NCBI GenBank assembly: GCA_003116975.1
Contig: BGKB01000029.1
Span: 248,001-312,000, forward strand
DNA length: 64,000 bases
Reading direction: 5' to 3'
Source of the DNA: Aurantiochytrium sp. KH105
Taxonomy: Eukaryota; Sar; Bigyra; Thraustochytrida; Thraustochytriidae
Both the position numbers and the translations under genes were made by a program. The notes below the pieces were generated by a model that did not search any database, had not been told where the DNA came from, and was given only the letters and a program-made list of their open reading frames with translations. Positions 12,593 to 21,626 of this stretch are shown here, one piece after another (positions within the stretch are counted from its first letter, which is position 1; each line of letters opens with the position of its first letter).

Positions 12593-12617
12593 TTGTTGTT
12601 GTTGTTGTTGTTGTTGT
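12593..12617 (+). repeat. (TTG)n microsatellite
   Basis: Eight perfect TTG units lie in the short gap between the convergent EF-hand and cytochrome b5 genes, presumably in a 3' UTR. Confidence 0.9.
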
Positions 12618-12711
12618 GCGCTCATGGTACTGGGTCTAGTTTATGTGATTCCGGAAGAGGCGAAAAGGAGTAATGTGCAGCAACAGATCTGATCCTTGCT
12701 TTTTTGTCAAG

Positions 12712-14109
12712 CTAAAAGCTTTTGAATTGCTTGATTTGGCCCATGAACTCGCGAAATTGCGCCAAAAAGGACTCCGAAGGCTCGGTGTATTCTGTGTGCT
12801 GAGGCGGTGGGACTTTGGCGTGATCTTCCTCGAGCAAAGGTCCGATGAAAAGCTGTTTGAGAAAAAGAAAGGACTCCCGTGATGCGTGATAGACTTCGAA
12901 GAGGACAGTTGCATCGACATTGAGGGCCTGCTCCGGAATAATGGTGTTGCCGCCAGGGTGAAGCTCGAGCCAGTCAGTGACGTCGCAGACTTGATTATCG
13001 ATGATCAAGAGCAGCTCCCCCTCGGCGTTGCGACGCTTGACCTCCTCGAAAGAGATGCCGTCAAGTCTGAGCGAGTTGGAAAAGTCATCGCGCACCTTTT
13101 CACAAACCCGTTGCAATCCAATCAGACGAAGCTTTTTCGCAGCAGGCAAGAGCTCGTCAGCCTCGTGAAGATCGATCTCGTAGTCGAGACCTTTGGCCTC
13201 TGCCTCGAGGTAGATGAGAACTTTGTCAAAGAGACAGCAGTCGAGGTCGACCGTAATAGACTCGGTGTTCGGCGAGAGCACAGTTCGCGCGAGAGCAATG
13301 CAAGGCTGTAGCAAACGCTTCTTGACCGGAAAATATTCGTCGTCACTGCACGTCACATGGACAATATTTGTCGGCGGTTTTCTTTCAAAGGGACGAAAAT
13401 CTCCCTTGAGTTCGAAATGTGTGGATCGTCCTTGCTCGATGTGCCATTGCGTGGTCGTTTCGACGCGACCACGTACAATGTCTGGCAGGAAGAGATCCTT
13501 TTCTTCGTCTTCCTGAGGATCCTCTTCGATGACAACTTCCTTGATGTAGACCCAGATTTCCGTGCCTTTCACTGCGAGATGGATGCGTTCATGATTGGTG
13601 ATGATTTGCTGGAAGAGAGCTTTGCTGAGAACAGTGCGGATATCTGCTCGTTCAAGGACGATTGTCTCGTCAGTGGCCTCATTGCGCGGACGCACTTCGA
13701 CGAGAACTTGCTGCAACGGGGCAACTTCGGCCTCATCCGCGGCGTCATATCTGGACCATGGGAAGCGGTCTTCGCCGACGACCACCTCAAAGTTTCTGCA
13801 CTGCGGATCATCGAGACAGATGGAGTCTTCTGGGAGTGCTGCACTGGGTTTAACACGAAGTACGAATTGCGGATGCGTGCGGGCAAAGACGAGGATGGAC
13901 GGCGCCTCCGGATTCGGCTCGGCGCCAGTCTTGGCGAGCTCGCGAAAGGCCTTCTCAGCCATGTATCCTAGCTGTGTATCCTTAGCAGCCTGCCTCATGG
14001 CTGCATTCTGCGCGTCGTCCTCATGCAGGCGCGCTTGCTCCGCGTTCACCACGCGCAGCTGTATCTGCGCCCGCGTCGAGTGCCTGTTGTTGGCCGCCAC
14101 CCAGGGCAT
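12712..14109 (-). CDS. NSF-N-like, BTB/Skp-like and cytochrome b5 domain protein
   Basis: I chose the Met at 14109 (MPWVAANN). The open frame continues upstream only into the 175-bp tandem repeat, which is unlikely to be coding. The product has 465 residues. The C-terminal 90 residues are a cytochrome b5-type heme domain: LLIIDNQVCDVTDWLELHPGG contributes the HPGG heme ligand, and VYHASRESFLFLKQLFIGPL supplies the second His and the closing IG motif. Just before it lies a BTB/Skp1-like helical segment (ITVDLDCCLFDKVLIYLEAE, then AADELLPAAKKLRLIGL-type spacing). Residues about 65-200 recall the N domain of NSF/Cdc48 proteins, but only weakly. It is probably a heme-binding redox or ubiquitin-linked adaptor; no organelle targeting is evident. 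Confidence 0.7.
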   Translation of the reverse strand: MPWVAANNRHSTRAQIQLRVVNAEQARLHEDDAQNAAMRQAAKDTQLGYMAEKAFRELAKTGAEPNPEAPSILVFARTHPQFVLRVKPSAALPEDSICLDDPQCRNFEVVVGEDRFPWSRYDAADEAEVAPLQQVLVEVRPRNEATDETIVLERADIRTVLSKALFQQIITNHERIHLAVKGTEIWVYIKEVVIEEDPQEDEEKDLFLPDIVRGRVETTTQWHIEQGRSTHFELKGDFRPFERKPPTNIVHVTCSDDEYFPVKKRLLQPCIALARTVLSPNTESITVDLDCCLFDKVLIYLEAEAKGLDYEIDLHEADELLPAAKKLRLIGLQRVCEKVRDDFSNSLRLDGISFEEVKRRNAEGELLLIIDNQVCDVTDWLELHPGGNTIIPEQALNVDATVLFEVYHASRESFLFLKQLFIGPLLEEDHAKVPPPQHTEYTEPSESFLAQFREFMGQIKQFKSF

Positions 14110-14802
14110 CTTTCTCCTCCCCAAAGGGCAAGTGGGCAAGGGAGCCTCACCAGCGAACGTCGCGCCTCGAGTCGCGTTGGCGCGCGGGGACCGGGTCCCT
14201 GCGTCGCGTCGCGTAGCAAGCGCGGTCTGGGCGGCGCTCGATGCTGGTTTTGCTCGCGGCGACGGCGACGATCGGGATTGGTGACCTAGAATAGATAGAC
14301 CTCGTATAGCTCGCGTATACTGGGCTACTCTAGGCTCACAAGGACGTCGAAGGTGACCATCTAACTTATTACTGGCCATTGGTGGCAGAATGAAGCACCT
14401 CGACGACCGGGGTCGCAGAACTTGTGTTTCTGGGCGGCGGTCGAGGCTGTTCTTGCCCGCCCGGCCACGACCGGGCTTGGCGACCTCGTAGCTTGCGTGG
14501 GCTGCTGCACTCTTGTCTGGCTTTCGCGAGGACTCGTCGAAGGCGACCATGGCAGAATTGAATCACCTCGACGACCCGGGGCGCAGAACTCGATAAGCGT
14601 GTTTCTGGGCGGCGGTCGAGGCTGTTCTTGCCCGCCCGGCCACGATCGGGGTTGGCGACCTCGTAGCTTGCGTGGGCTGCTGCACTCTTGTCTGGCTTTC
14701 GCGAGGACTCGTCGAAGGCGACCATGGCAGAATTGCATCACCTCGACGACCCGGGGCGCAGAACTCGATAACCGCCGGCGCGCGAGGCGAGGGCGCGCGA
14801 GG
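14110..14802. promoter_or_regulatory. Bidirectional upstream region containing a 175-bp tandem repeat
   Basis: This 693-bp gap lies between the head-to-head cytochrome b5-domain gene (-) and SKA1 (+). Its right part is filled by tandem repeats (14341-14771). Both strands are open across the repeat by chance of its GC-rich composition, so the long ORFs there are not taken as coding. Confidence 0.6.
14341..14771 (+). repeat. Tandem repeat, unit about 175 bp, about 2.4 copies
   Basis: Copy starts are near 14341, 14528 and 14703. Each begins with a variant of AGGACTCGTCGAAGGCGACC and includes CACCTCGACGACCCGGGGCG. Copies 2 and 3 are nearly identical. Copy 1 is more diverged and carries about 20 extra bases near 14361-14380. 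Copy 3 stops after about 69 bp, some 30 bp before the SKA1 start codon. Confidence 0.9.
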
Positions 14803-15648
14803 ATGAGCCTCTTGGGCGAGGCGCGCGTGGCCAGCGAGGCGTTCGAGGCCGTGGCGACGCGGCTGGCGCGCGAGGTCGGCGAGCTGCAGGCGCTGTGCCT
14901 GCTGGCCGGGGCGGACGCCCAACCCGCGGCGCTGCAACGCCTCGCGGGCGCGGTGGACGGCGTCGAGGCGCGCCTGGCCAGGCTCGAGGACAACGTAGAC
15001 GCGGAGCTGGAGCTCGCAGAAGAGGCCCAGGCGCTCGCAGCAGAACTGGCAGCGCAGGCCGAGCGCGCAGAGGAGCTCAGGCGCACGTACAAGCCCGACC
15101 CCGCGGCCAGCGAAAACGAGGGGGACCGGGACGAGGACCACCACCTGGGGGCCGACGACGACGTGGACCCGCAGGATGACAACGGCGAGAGTGAAGGCGA
15201 GGAAGGAAGTGCCAAGGGCCCAGAAATGTGCGGCACGGTCGTGGACGCAGAGACTGGCGAAGTGCAAGTGTCCGCGCCGTCCAAGGAGCAGCTCGCTGCC
15301 GTGCCCAAGTACATGCGCGGCAGGCTCACTGTGGAAAAGGTAGAAGCCGCGGTGAGCGTGGTCAACGCTGCCTTCGCCTACAAACGAGAGACACTTGCTA
15401 TTCCTCGCGGAAAGCAGAGCGTGAGCGTCCGAGACCAAGTTTTGCAGTGGCGAGACCAAGAGCTCGAAGAGACGCGCGGAGTCCAGTTTGTGTCGCGAGA
15501 AGACGTTTTCGCGCAAGCAGGCCGCGAAGGCGTGGACCTGAACGTCATGAAGAGCGCGCTCCAGGTCTTGCGGTATAACGGTGCGCTCCGACTTGTGAGC
15601 GGGGGCGGGTGCGCCCGATATTGTGTATCTGAAGAACAACAAACATAA
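14803..15648 (+). CDS. SKA1: SKA1, spindle and kinetochore-associated complex subunit 1
   Basis: SKA1 couples kinetochores to microtubules as part of the SKA complex. The protein has 281 residues counted from MSLLGEARVA, the first Met after the tandem repeat. Residues 1-100 are a predicted coiled coil (Ala/Glu/Leu-rich) corresponding to the SKA core-assembly region. Residues about 105-150 are an acidic linker. Residues about 165-281 match the SKA1 microtubule-binding winged-helix domain: VPKYMRGRLTVEKVEAAV corresponds to the family's VPxYMxxRLT...IN motif, and the C-terminus GGGCARYCV corresponds to the GGGxTRYV end of animal SKA1. The length is close to the usual 250-280 residues. It overlaps no other supported gene and is read from the repeat-bearing bidirectional region. 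Confidence 0.85.
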   Translation: MSLLGEARVASEAFEAVATRLAREVGELQALCLLAGADAQPAALQRLAGAVDGVEARLARLEDNVDAELELAEEAQALAAELAAQAERAEELRRTYKPDPAASENEGDRDEDHHLGADDDVDPQDDNGESEGEEGSAKGPEMCGTVVDAETGEVQVSAPSKEQLAAVPKYMRGRLTVEKVEAAVSVVNAAFAYKRETLAIPRGKQSVSVRDQVLQWRDQELEETRGVQFVSREDVFAQAGREGVDLNVMKSALQVLRYNGALRLVSGGGCARYCVSEEQQT

Positions 15649-15796
15649 TGATGATCATCCCTTGAATGATTGAACGATTGATCCGACTGCTTGCGTTGAA
15701 ACAAAAAGGACTAACGATAAATGCCAAAGACCTACAAGATTTGTTTATCGATATTTTGCTCGTAAACTTTGAGAAAGAAAGGTGGGCAAAGGCTTT

Positions 15797-16263
15797 TTAC
15801 TTCTCAGCGCGGCACTTGGCCCAGCACTCGGTCTCGAAGAAGCCGCACTCTGTGATTGCAAGACATTGTAGGGGCGGGAGGGGCAAAAGTAGAAAACGTC
15901 ATTTTCGTCAGTAAGAAGGTTTGCCGCAGATGGCAAAAGAAACCTTTTGCCAGAGAGAGGTAAAAATAAGGCAAACTTACGGGGGCACTCGCTCCACGGG
16001 AACTTCTTGTGGACAATGTTCTGGTAGGTGTACTTCTTCTCGGGGGCCTCGTGGTGGCCGTGCGACATGTGCAGGAAGAAGTTAGCGGCGGCAAGCACAC
16101 CAATGAGGGGAATGGCCATCTTGGTGACCTTCTCCCACTGCTTCATGGTGGCCTCGTGGTGCGCCTGGTGCGACTCGGCGGAGAAGTTGCGGCGGGCAAC
16201 ACGGGTCATGGCGTTGCGGGCGACGCCAGCGCGGGTCGCCGCGGAGAAAAGACCGGCCGACAT
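15797..16263 (-). CDS. COX6A: Cytochrome c oxidase subunit VIa-like protein (two exons)
   Basis: Exon 1 is 16263-15981 and exon 2 is 15849-15797. The intron 15980-15850 has donor GTAAGT and acceptor ATCACAG on the minus strand. Splicing gives a 111-residue protein; reading through would add a spurious tail. The N-terminus is Arg-rich with RVARRNFSAES, a typical matrix-targeting and cleavage region. One transmembrane helix follows (AIPLIGVLAAANFFLHM), then HGHHEAPEKKYTYQNI and KKFPWSE, which match the COX6A pattern of a single helix followed by a KPFPW-like motif. The new C-terminus is ECPQCGFFETECWAKCRAEK, with four cysteines (CX2C-X6-CX3C) that animal COX6A lacks. It would act in complex IV of the inner mitochondrial membrane. 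Confidence 0.8.
15850..15980 (-). other. Intron of the COX6A-like gene
   Basis: The 131-bp intron is phase 1, with GTAAGT donor and CACAG acceptor on the minus strand. It is inferred because splicing yields a Cys-rich C-terminus ending at a stop 51 bases into clean coding sequence. Confidence 0.8.
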
Positions 16264-17404
16264 TGTTCTTTGAGGAGGTGCACGTGTGCGAGTACGAAAG
16301 CTGCGTTTACGTCCAGATCAGTCAGTCAGTCATTCGATCGTGTTAGCCTGCGAGCGTACGCCTTTCTTCATATCAGCGCTGGCCACGCTCTTATCCGTCG
16401 CCAGCAGCAGCAGCAGCGGCAGCAGCGGACGCACGCACGCACGCACGCAAGGACGTAAGCGTCCGCCGGACGCTTGGCAGCTCCATCCTGCTGCTGTTGC
16501 GCCGCCGCTGCGCCGCGAAGAGAGAGCCTCCGCGCGGGGGAGGGAGGGCGCGACAGCGGTCGCACGCAGACGCCCGCGCAGGCCGCGCGCCGCGTCGGGG
16601 CCGCAACGTACCGTGGAGAAGAAGACTAGCGAAGAATGGTTGTCTGCAGCGCGATGGGCGGCCGCAGCGAGCTTGCCAGTGGATGCAGAGGGACTCCACT
16701 ATGACTTTTTGTTAGTTTATATACGAGATGCTTGCAGTGGCGCAGACTGCTTAATTAATGGCCAAAGCCTGACTCGCGGAAATCTTCCTCACAAGGTAGC
16801 AGGACTTTGACTCAGTGGTAAAGTGGAGATTAAAAATATTATAAGTGTAGATTGAGAGGAGAGAAAAGGGAATTAAAACGGTTTCAGTGGATAAATCGTG
16901 GGTTGCGTAGTCTGCAAACAAGGTTGATTTGTCTTTGAAGGAGAGAATAGGAAGGCGGAACAGACTGTCAGACGGACGGCGCTTCGCTATCTTCAAGCTT
17001 GTTGATTCTAAGATATCGACGGGCACATCAAACCAAATCAGAGGGATCAGGCCTATCAAAATGAAGAAATTGGTCTCTATGATCACGGAGAGGTAAAATA
17101 GGTATTGCGAGCATTTCTTATCCAACAATACGAACAGTAGAGCTTGACCGACCAACCAGATCAGCAACTTGCCGTTCCCAAAGATCAATCTGCAGTACGT
17201 ACGATGATGAGCGGAGCCACCACGATTCATGACACGCGAAAGTCGTCGTAGGCCTCTAGCAAAGTATTCTTCTCAGCCCCTTTTGCCAAGGTGAGATTAA
17301 AGGCGAAAGCACCAAAACTCCAAAAAACTCGCCAAAAAGGCAATTGACTCGCATAGTCGAGTGGCTTGCGAAAGTAAGACGAGCGCGCTGGCCGGTGCCA
17401 AAGC
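16264..17404. other. Divergent intergenic region with CAGC/ACGC repeats and an AT-rich block
   Basis: This region separates the COX6A-like gene (-) from the FERM gene (+). The left half is GC-rich, with CAG-type repeats near 16402-16421 and (ACGC) units at about 16430-16448. From about 16700 to 17230 the base composition drops to distinctly AT-rich, which is unlike the neighbouring genes; that block holds a doubtful minus-strand ORF listed separately. Confidence 0.6.
16751..17230 (-). CDS. Doubtful hydrophobic ORF in an AT-rich block
   Basis: The 159-residue open frame contains two strongly hydrophobic stretches (LLIWLVGQALLFVLL and FFILIGLIPLIWFDVPVDIL). Its codon use is plausible, but its composition differs from neighbouring genes. 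I do not recognise it. It could be the last exon of a multi-exon membrane protein whose upstream exons overlap the start of the FERM gene, a decayed gene, or chance. It has no supporting neighbour. It is reported because membrane-protein-like patterning over 60 residues is unusual for noncoding DNA here. Confidence 0.3.
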   Translation of the reverse strand: MNRGGSAHHRTYCRLIFGNGKLLIWLVGQALLFVLLDKKCSQYLFYLSVIIETNFFILIGLIPLIWFDVPVDILESTSLKIAKRRPSDSLFRLPILSFKDKSTLFADYATHDLSTETVLIPFSLLSIYTYNIFNLHFTTESKSCYLVRKISASQALAIN

Positions 17405-20400
17405 ATGTCCACGGCGATCTATCTGCTGGACCAGACCCACCGGCAGCTCGACCTAGCGCAGGGCGCTTCAGCCAAGGTACGTGTGGCGAAAGGAGAGACA
17501 GGAAAGAAAAAACATACCACCATCGTCAGCCAGGTTCCTATCGCTCAGCCCTTCGCGCGCGCGAAGTCAGCTTCGTGAGGCCCGTAAAACGAACGCGGGA
17601 TGACTACAAGTAAACGGCCAGCAAGCGCACAGACGAGAACACGAGCAACTAACGATAAAGCTTTGAGATATCGCACAGGATGCTTGCGAAGCCATGGGCA
17701 GAGCGCTTGGCCTGATCGACAGCGAGCGCGTTGCGCAATACTTTGCGATTGTTGCAAACATTGACGGCAAACGACGCGAGATTATCATTCCAGAGCAGGA
17801 CTCTGTGTCGCATTGGGCACCGCGATGCCACAAACTCTTTTTCCGTATACTTACCTTTGTCGAAGGCGTGTTACATTCCCGTGACCCTGGCATTTTGAAT
17901 CTTCGTTACATTCAAGCCGTGCATGACGTGCTCTCCGGCAGACTGTCGGTGCCTGAACATCTCGTTGAGCACCTTGCTGCGCTTCAGCTGCAGAAACGAT
18001 ATGGTCCCTATAACAAGAGCGTACATAAGTCTGGTTTCGTGGTGGATCACATGCTCGAGCTCGTGCCGCGAAGCGCACTTCCTTTGCGCAAGCCCTCTCG
18101 CTGGGAGTCTGACATTTTTGCAGCTTACGAAGGCCTCAGCGGCCGTCGTATCGACCCTTCCGCCGAGTTCCTCAATCTCTTGGAAGGCCTTAAACGCTAC
18201 GGTGAACACCGATTCTCCGCAGATCGTGGCAATTCTCCAAGTGGGGCTCATGGTGCGCTCATTGCAAGCCGACGCGGCATTTCTTTCGAACCCACTGACG
18301 AGTCGTGGGAGTGGACTGAAATCGCATCATGGTCCATGAAGTCGAACAATCCTCAATGGATTGCTTTCGATCTTCTCCGCCCCGAGGCTGACGCGTCAAG
18401 CGATGGGCCAAGTGATGGTGACAACAACGAGGGCTCGGTCGAATTTCTCTGCACAGACGAGGATGCTACCGACTTGGCCATTATTTGCTGGAAATATGCG
18501 CAGGTTCTCGCCTCTGCAAGTCGGCCGCTCGTGGACGTGGCGAGTCCTCCCACAACCCAAAGACGCAATCTCGTGTCGTATGAATCTGACGGTTCAATAT
18601 CTACACTTCGCGCCCAGCCTGGATCGTCTTTTAAGTCTGCGGCGAACCGCTCGACGCAGAGCGATGATGAAGACGATCGCGGGCAAAGCGATGATAATCA
18701 AGACGAGCAAAGTGACAATGATCTTGGCGAGCAAGGTGACGATAATCATGCCGAGCAAGACAACGAGAATCAAGGCGAGCAAAGCGTCGATGATCATGCT
18801 GAGCAGCACAACGATGATCACAGTGAGCATGCTCTGGGCGTGAGCACAGATAGATCTGTTCAAAACAATACTAACGAGAATGTGGGCTCCAAGGATGCTG
18901 ATGATACGGCCGAGAAAAAAGAAAGCGATAGCAGACGTCGTCAACTGGAATTGGAGCAAGCTCGTTTCGACGAGGAACGTCACCGTTTCGCGGAAGAGCG
19001 TCGCCTTTTTGAAGAAGAAAGAGAGCGTTACGAGGAAGAGCGCAGGATTCAGGCTGAAGAAGAGGAAGAAGCGAGACGCTTGCGAGAAGAAGCAAACAGA
19101 AAAGAAGAAGAAGAAAGACTTTTGCGAGAGGAGGCAGAGAGAAAAGAAGAAGAGGAGAGACTTTTGCGAGAAGAAGCAAACAGAAAAGAAGAAGAAGCAA
19201 GACTTTTGCGAGAGGAAGCAATGAGGAAAGAAGAAGAGGAAAGACTTTTGCGAGAGGAAGCAATGAGGAAAGAAGAAGAGGAAAGACTTCTGCGAGAGGA
19301 AGCAATGAGGAAAGAAGAAGAGGAAAGACTTTTGCGAGAGGAAGCTGAGAGAAGAGAAGCCGAGAGAAGAGAAGCCGAGAGAAGAGAAGCCGAGAGAAAA
19401 GAAGAAGAAGGAGAAGGAGAAGGAGAAGAAGAAGGAGAAGAAGAAGCGAGTTCTGAAGTCGCATCAGGTTCTGGAAACGTGGCCGACGACACAACATCAC
19501 ATCGAACTACTTCCAAAGAACTCATCTCAGATGACGAAAAGTCATCCGACCACGGACAGGCGTTGAACAAAGACGAGCAAGACGCAGATCCTGACCGGGG
19601 CCCACTTACGGAGGACAACAATAATAATGAGCATGGCGAGAGCGAGCGTCCGGACGACAGCGAAGAGTCTTTGCGGGAGCGTGCAGCAGTTCTTTTGCAA
19701 GCCCATGCACGTGGCGTTCTGCAGCGCATCCGCATTGATGCAGAACTCGCCGCAATGGAGGAGGAAGCACGTGAAGTTGGTGCAGTGCGCATCCAAGCAG
19801 CGTATCGCGGCTATGCTGCACGCCGTGCATTCGACGAAATGGAAGAAGAGTTTGCAGCTATTTTCATCCAAGCACACGTTCGCCGCTTTCTGGTGCGTTG
19901 CAAAACATCATTGAACATTGGTGCGGTGTCAGATGAGAGCCTGCCGTCACCACCTGAGTCCCCTCCGGGTTCTCCAAGGGGCATCTCTCCAATGCCCTCG
20001 CCACCAGGGTCTCCGCCCGGATCTCCAGCAGCATCGCCACCGGGATCTCCTGCCGGGTCTCCGCCAGGATCACCGCAGCTGGGTTCTCGAGCTCGTCGCG
20101 AATCGGTACCACCCCCGCCTGGTCTGGATTCCATATCTTCATTACCGGCGCCGCCACCAGAGAATCCGCCTCCGCCGCCAGTGCCGCCTCCAGGGTTCGA
20201 TATGCAAGTCACAGAGGTGACGAAAACGACGGTGATCCTGCGACCCCCCTCCGGGGACCGACCGCGGCGCCAGAGTCGGCGTAACTCGCGGCCCCCAGCA
20301 CCAACTCATGTGCAAGAAAAGACAGGATCGCCTGAAGATTCGCAAAAGACTGAGCGGACACCGGCAGTGCCGCTTCCACCGCGCGTGGCGCCCCCGGGTC

Positions 20401-20648
20401 TGGCACTCTATGGCGCAGATGAGGACGAAAGCGAAGACGATGATGACGACGACGAAGACACTCGGGGGGATAATGACAACAAGAACACGTCAAAGCAAGT
20501 GGAAAATGCCCAGGCAACAGAGCCTCGTGTGCCAGCTCCGCGTCCGCCGAGCGTGCCGCCGCCCTCGAACACGCAACCCTTTATCCCGCCGCAGCCTCCT
20601 CGTGCTCTGCCTCCCAATGCCCCCGATGACGGCGAGTACTCGGTCTGA
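17405..20648 (+). CDS. FERM-domain protein with coiled coil, IQ motifs and proline-rich tail (two exons)
   Basis: Exon 1 is 17405-17476 (24 codons, MSTAIYLLDQTH...). Exon 2 is 17679-20648, with donor GTACGT after AAG and acceptor CGCACAG. The product has 1013 residues. Adding exon 1 completes the ubiquitin-like F1 lobe (AIYLLDQTHRQLDLA then DACEAMGRALGLIDSERVAQ). F2 helices follow (FFRILTFVEGVL, ILNLRYIQAVHDVLSG), then an F3/PH-like lobe ending near residue 260. Next come an acidic DDNQ/GEQ repeat region, a long charged coiled coil of roughly 14-residue units (RLLREEAMRKEEEE), three IQ-like motifs (AAVLLQAHARGVLQR, AVRIQAAYRGYAARR, AIFIQAHVRRFLVR), SPPGSP repeats and poly-Pro stretches. It resembles a membrane-cytoskeleton linker binding calmodulin and SH3/EVH1 partners. 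It lacks a motor domain, so it is not a myosin. Confidence 0.8.
17477..17678 (+). other. Intron of the FERM-domain gene
   Basis: The 202-bp intron is phase 0, with donor GTACGTGTGG and acceptor GATATCGCACAG. It is supported because the short upstream exon supplies the missing first strands of the FERM F1 lobe. Confidence 0.75.
19080..19450 (+). repeat. Coding repeat of about 42 bp encoding a charged coiled coil
   Basis: Near-perfect repeats encode units like RLLREEAMRKEEEE; nearly identical copies follow one another around 19195-19330. They then shorten to RREAE units and finally a GEGEGEE run. This in-frame expansion can vary in length between alleles. Confidence 0.8.
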
Positions 20649-20877
20649 AAGAATGCGCACGCACCCACATACGCAAGCGCATGTAGAGCAAGAAGCTTGC
20701 CAAGGTCGTCAAGCTTTAATTAACAGGTGAGAGAGATCAAGCTCGGTTGATGTGACGACTTTAGTAAAAGTTCGAAAAAGATAGTAGGAATGTTGTGCAA
20801 AGAATGAGATGATGATCATGGTTTACACGATGCAATGAGCAGGAAACAAATGAAGTGTGCCCAGCACGCGGGCCATA

Positions 20878-21236
20878 TTAAAAATGAGCTGGCGTCGTTT
20901 GCCGTGCCCAGTTCGCATAGTCAGGATCAAACTTGAATTGCGGCTCATCGAGAAACATGTAGTCGACGATGAGAAGCATGAGAAAGATTCCGGCCAGCGT
21001 GATCTGTGTTGTTTAATCGTAATAAAAGAAGCGAGCAAGCACGCGGATGTCACTGTTGTCAGTCTGAATAGTGTTCCTGACCAAACATGAATCGAAGATG
21101 TCCCGAAACTTACAAAGGCAGTCTGGATGATGTAATCAGCCACGGCGAAGGCGAGCACGGTGAAGAAGATCACCAGGCAGATCTGAAGGTACCTACGGCC
21201 GTTCAGTCCGAGCGTGTAGTAGAGCAGGCCCGCCAT
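20878..21236 (-). CDS. Small two-helix membrane protein (two exons, 82 residues)
   Basis: Exon 1 is 21236-21114 and exon 2 is 21003-20878. The intron 21113-21004 starts GTAAGT and ends AACACAG. The start is MAGLLYYTLGLNGRRYLQIC. The first helix is CLVIFFTVLAFAVADYIIQ. Splicing adds a second helix (TLAGIFLMLLIVDYMFLDE) and a short polar C-terminus with PDYANWARQTTP. Reading through the intron instead gives an irregular tail, so the spliced form is preferred. I do not recognise the family; its size and topology suit a small ER or mitochondrial membrane subunit. It is convergent with the FERM gene, with about 230 bp between them. The upstream 390 bp is GC-rich and probably its promoter. Confidence 0.65.
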
Positions 21237-21626
21237 CTTCTTCGACCTCTTGCACTGCACAAGCGCAGCCTCAAGTATCAAGTTGGTCGCGGTGCTTCCT
21301 CTCTCCGCGCGCGCGCCGCAGCCACGGGCGGCGTTTGCGGTGGGGCGAGCGAGGGAGGGAGGGGCGCGGAAAGCGGATGCGGCGCGAGCGTCGAAGGCGC
21401 GCGGGCGTCCGGCGGGCTCGGTGCGCGTGCGCGGGCGGCGGAAGAGCGCGCGGCCGTGTCTCGCCTCGTGCAGCGAAAACTTGCTCTGCAGCCAAGCTTC
21501 GACCCGCTTGCACGCGTCTCTTCCTGCCTGCCCCCCAGTATCAATTTTTCCGCGTGTTTTCGCAGCCTCGCAAATCCTCCATTTTGGGGGTACTCCGCAT
21601 CTCTCCACGCGCCCCAAAGATTGTAA

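Noticed and set aside
14361-15642. Long minus-strand ORFs opposite SKA1 and the tandem repeat
   Set aside because: They are antisense shadows of SKA1 and of the repeat; the plus-strand product matches a known family.
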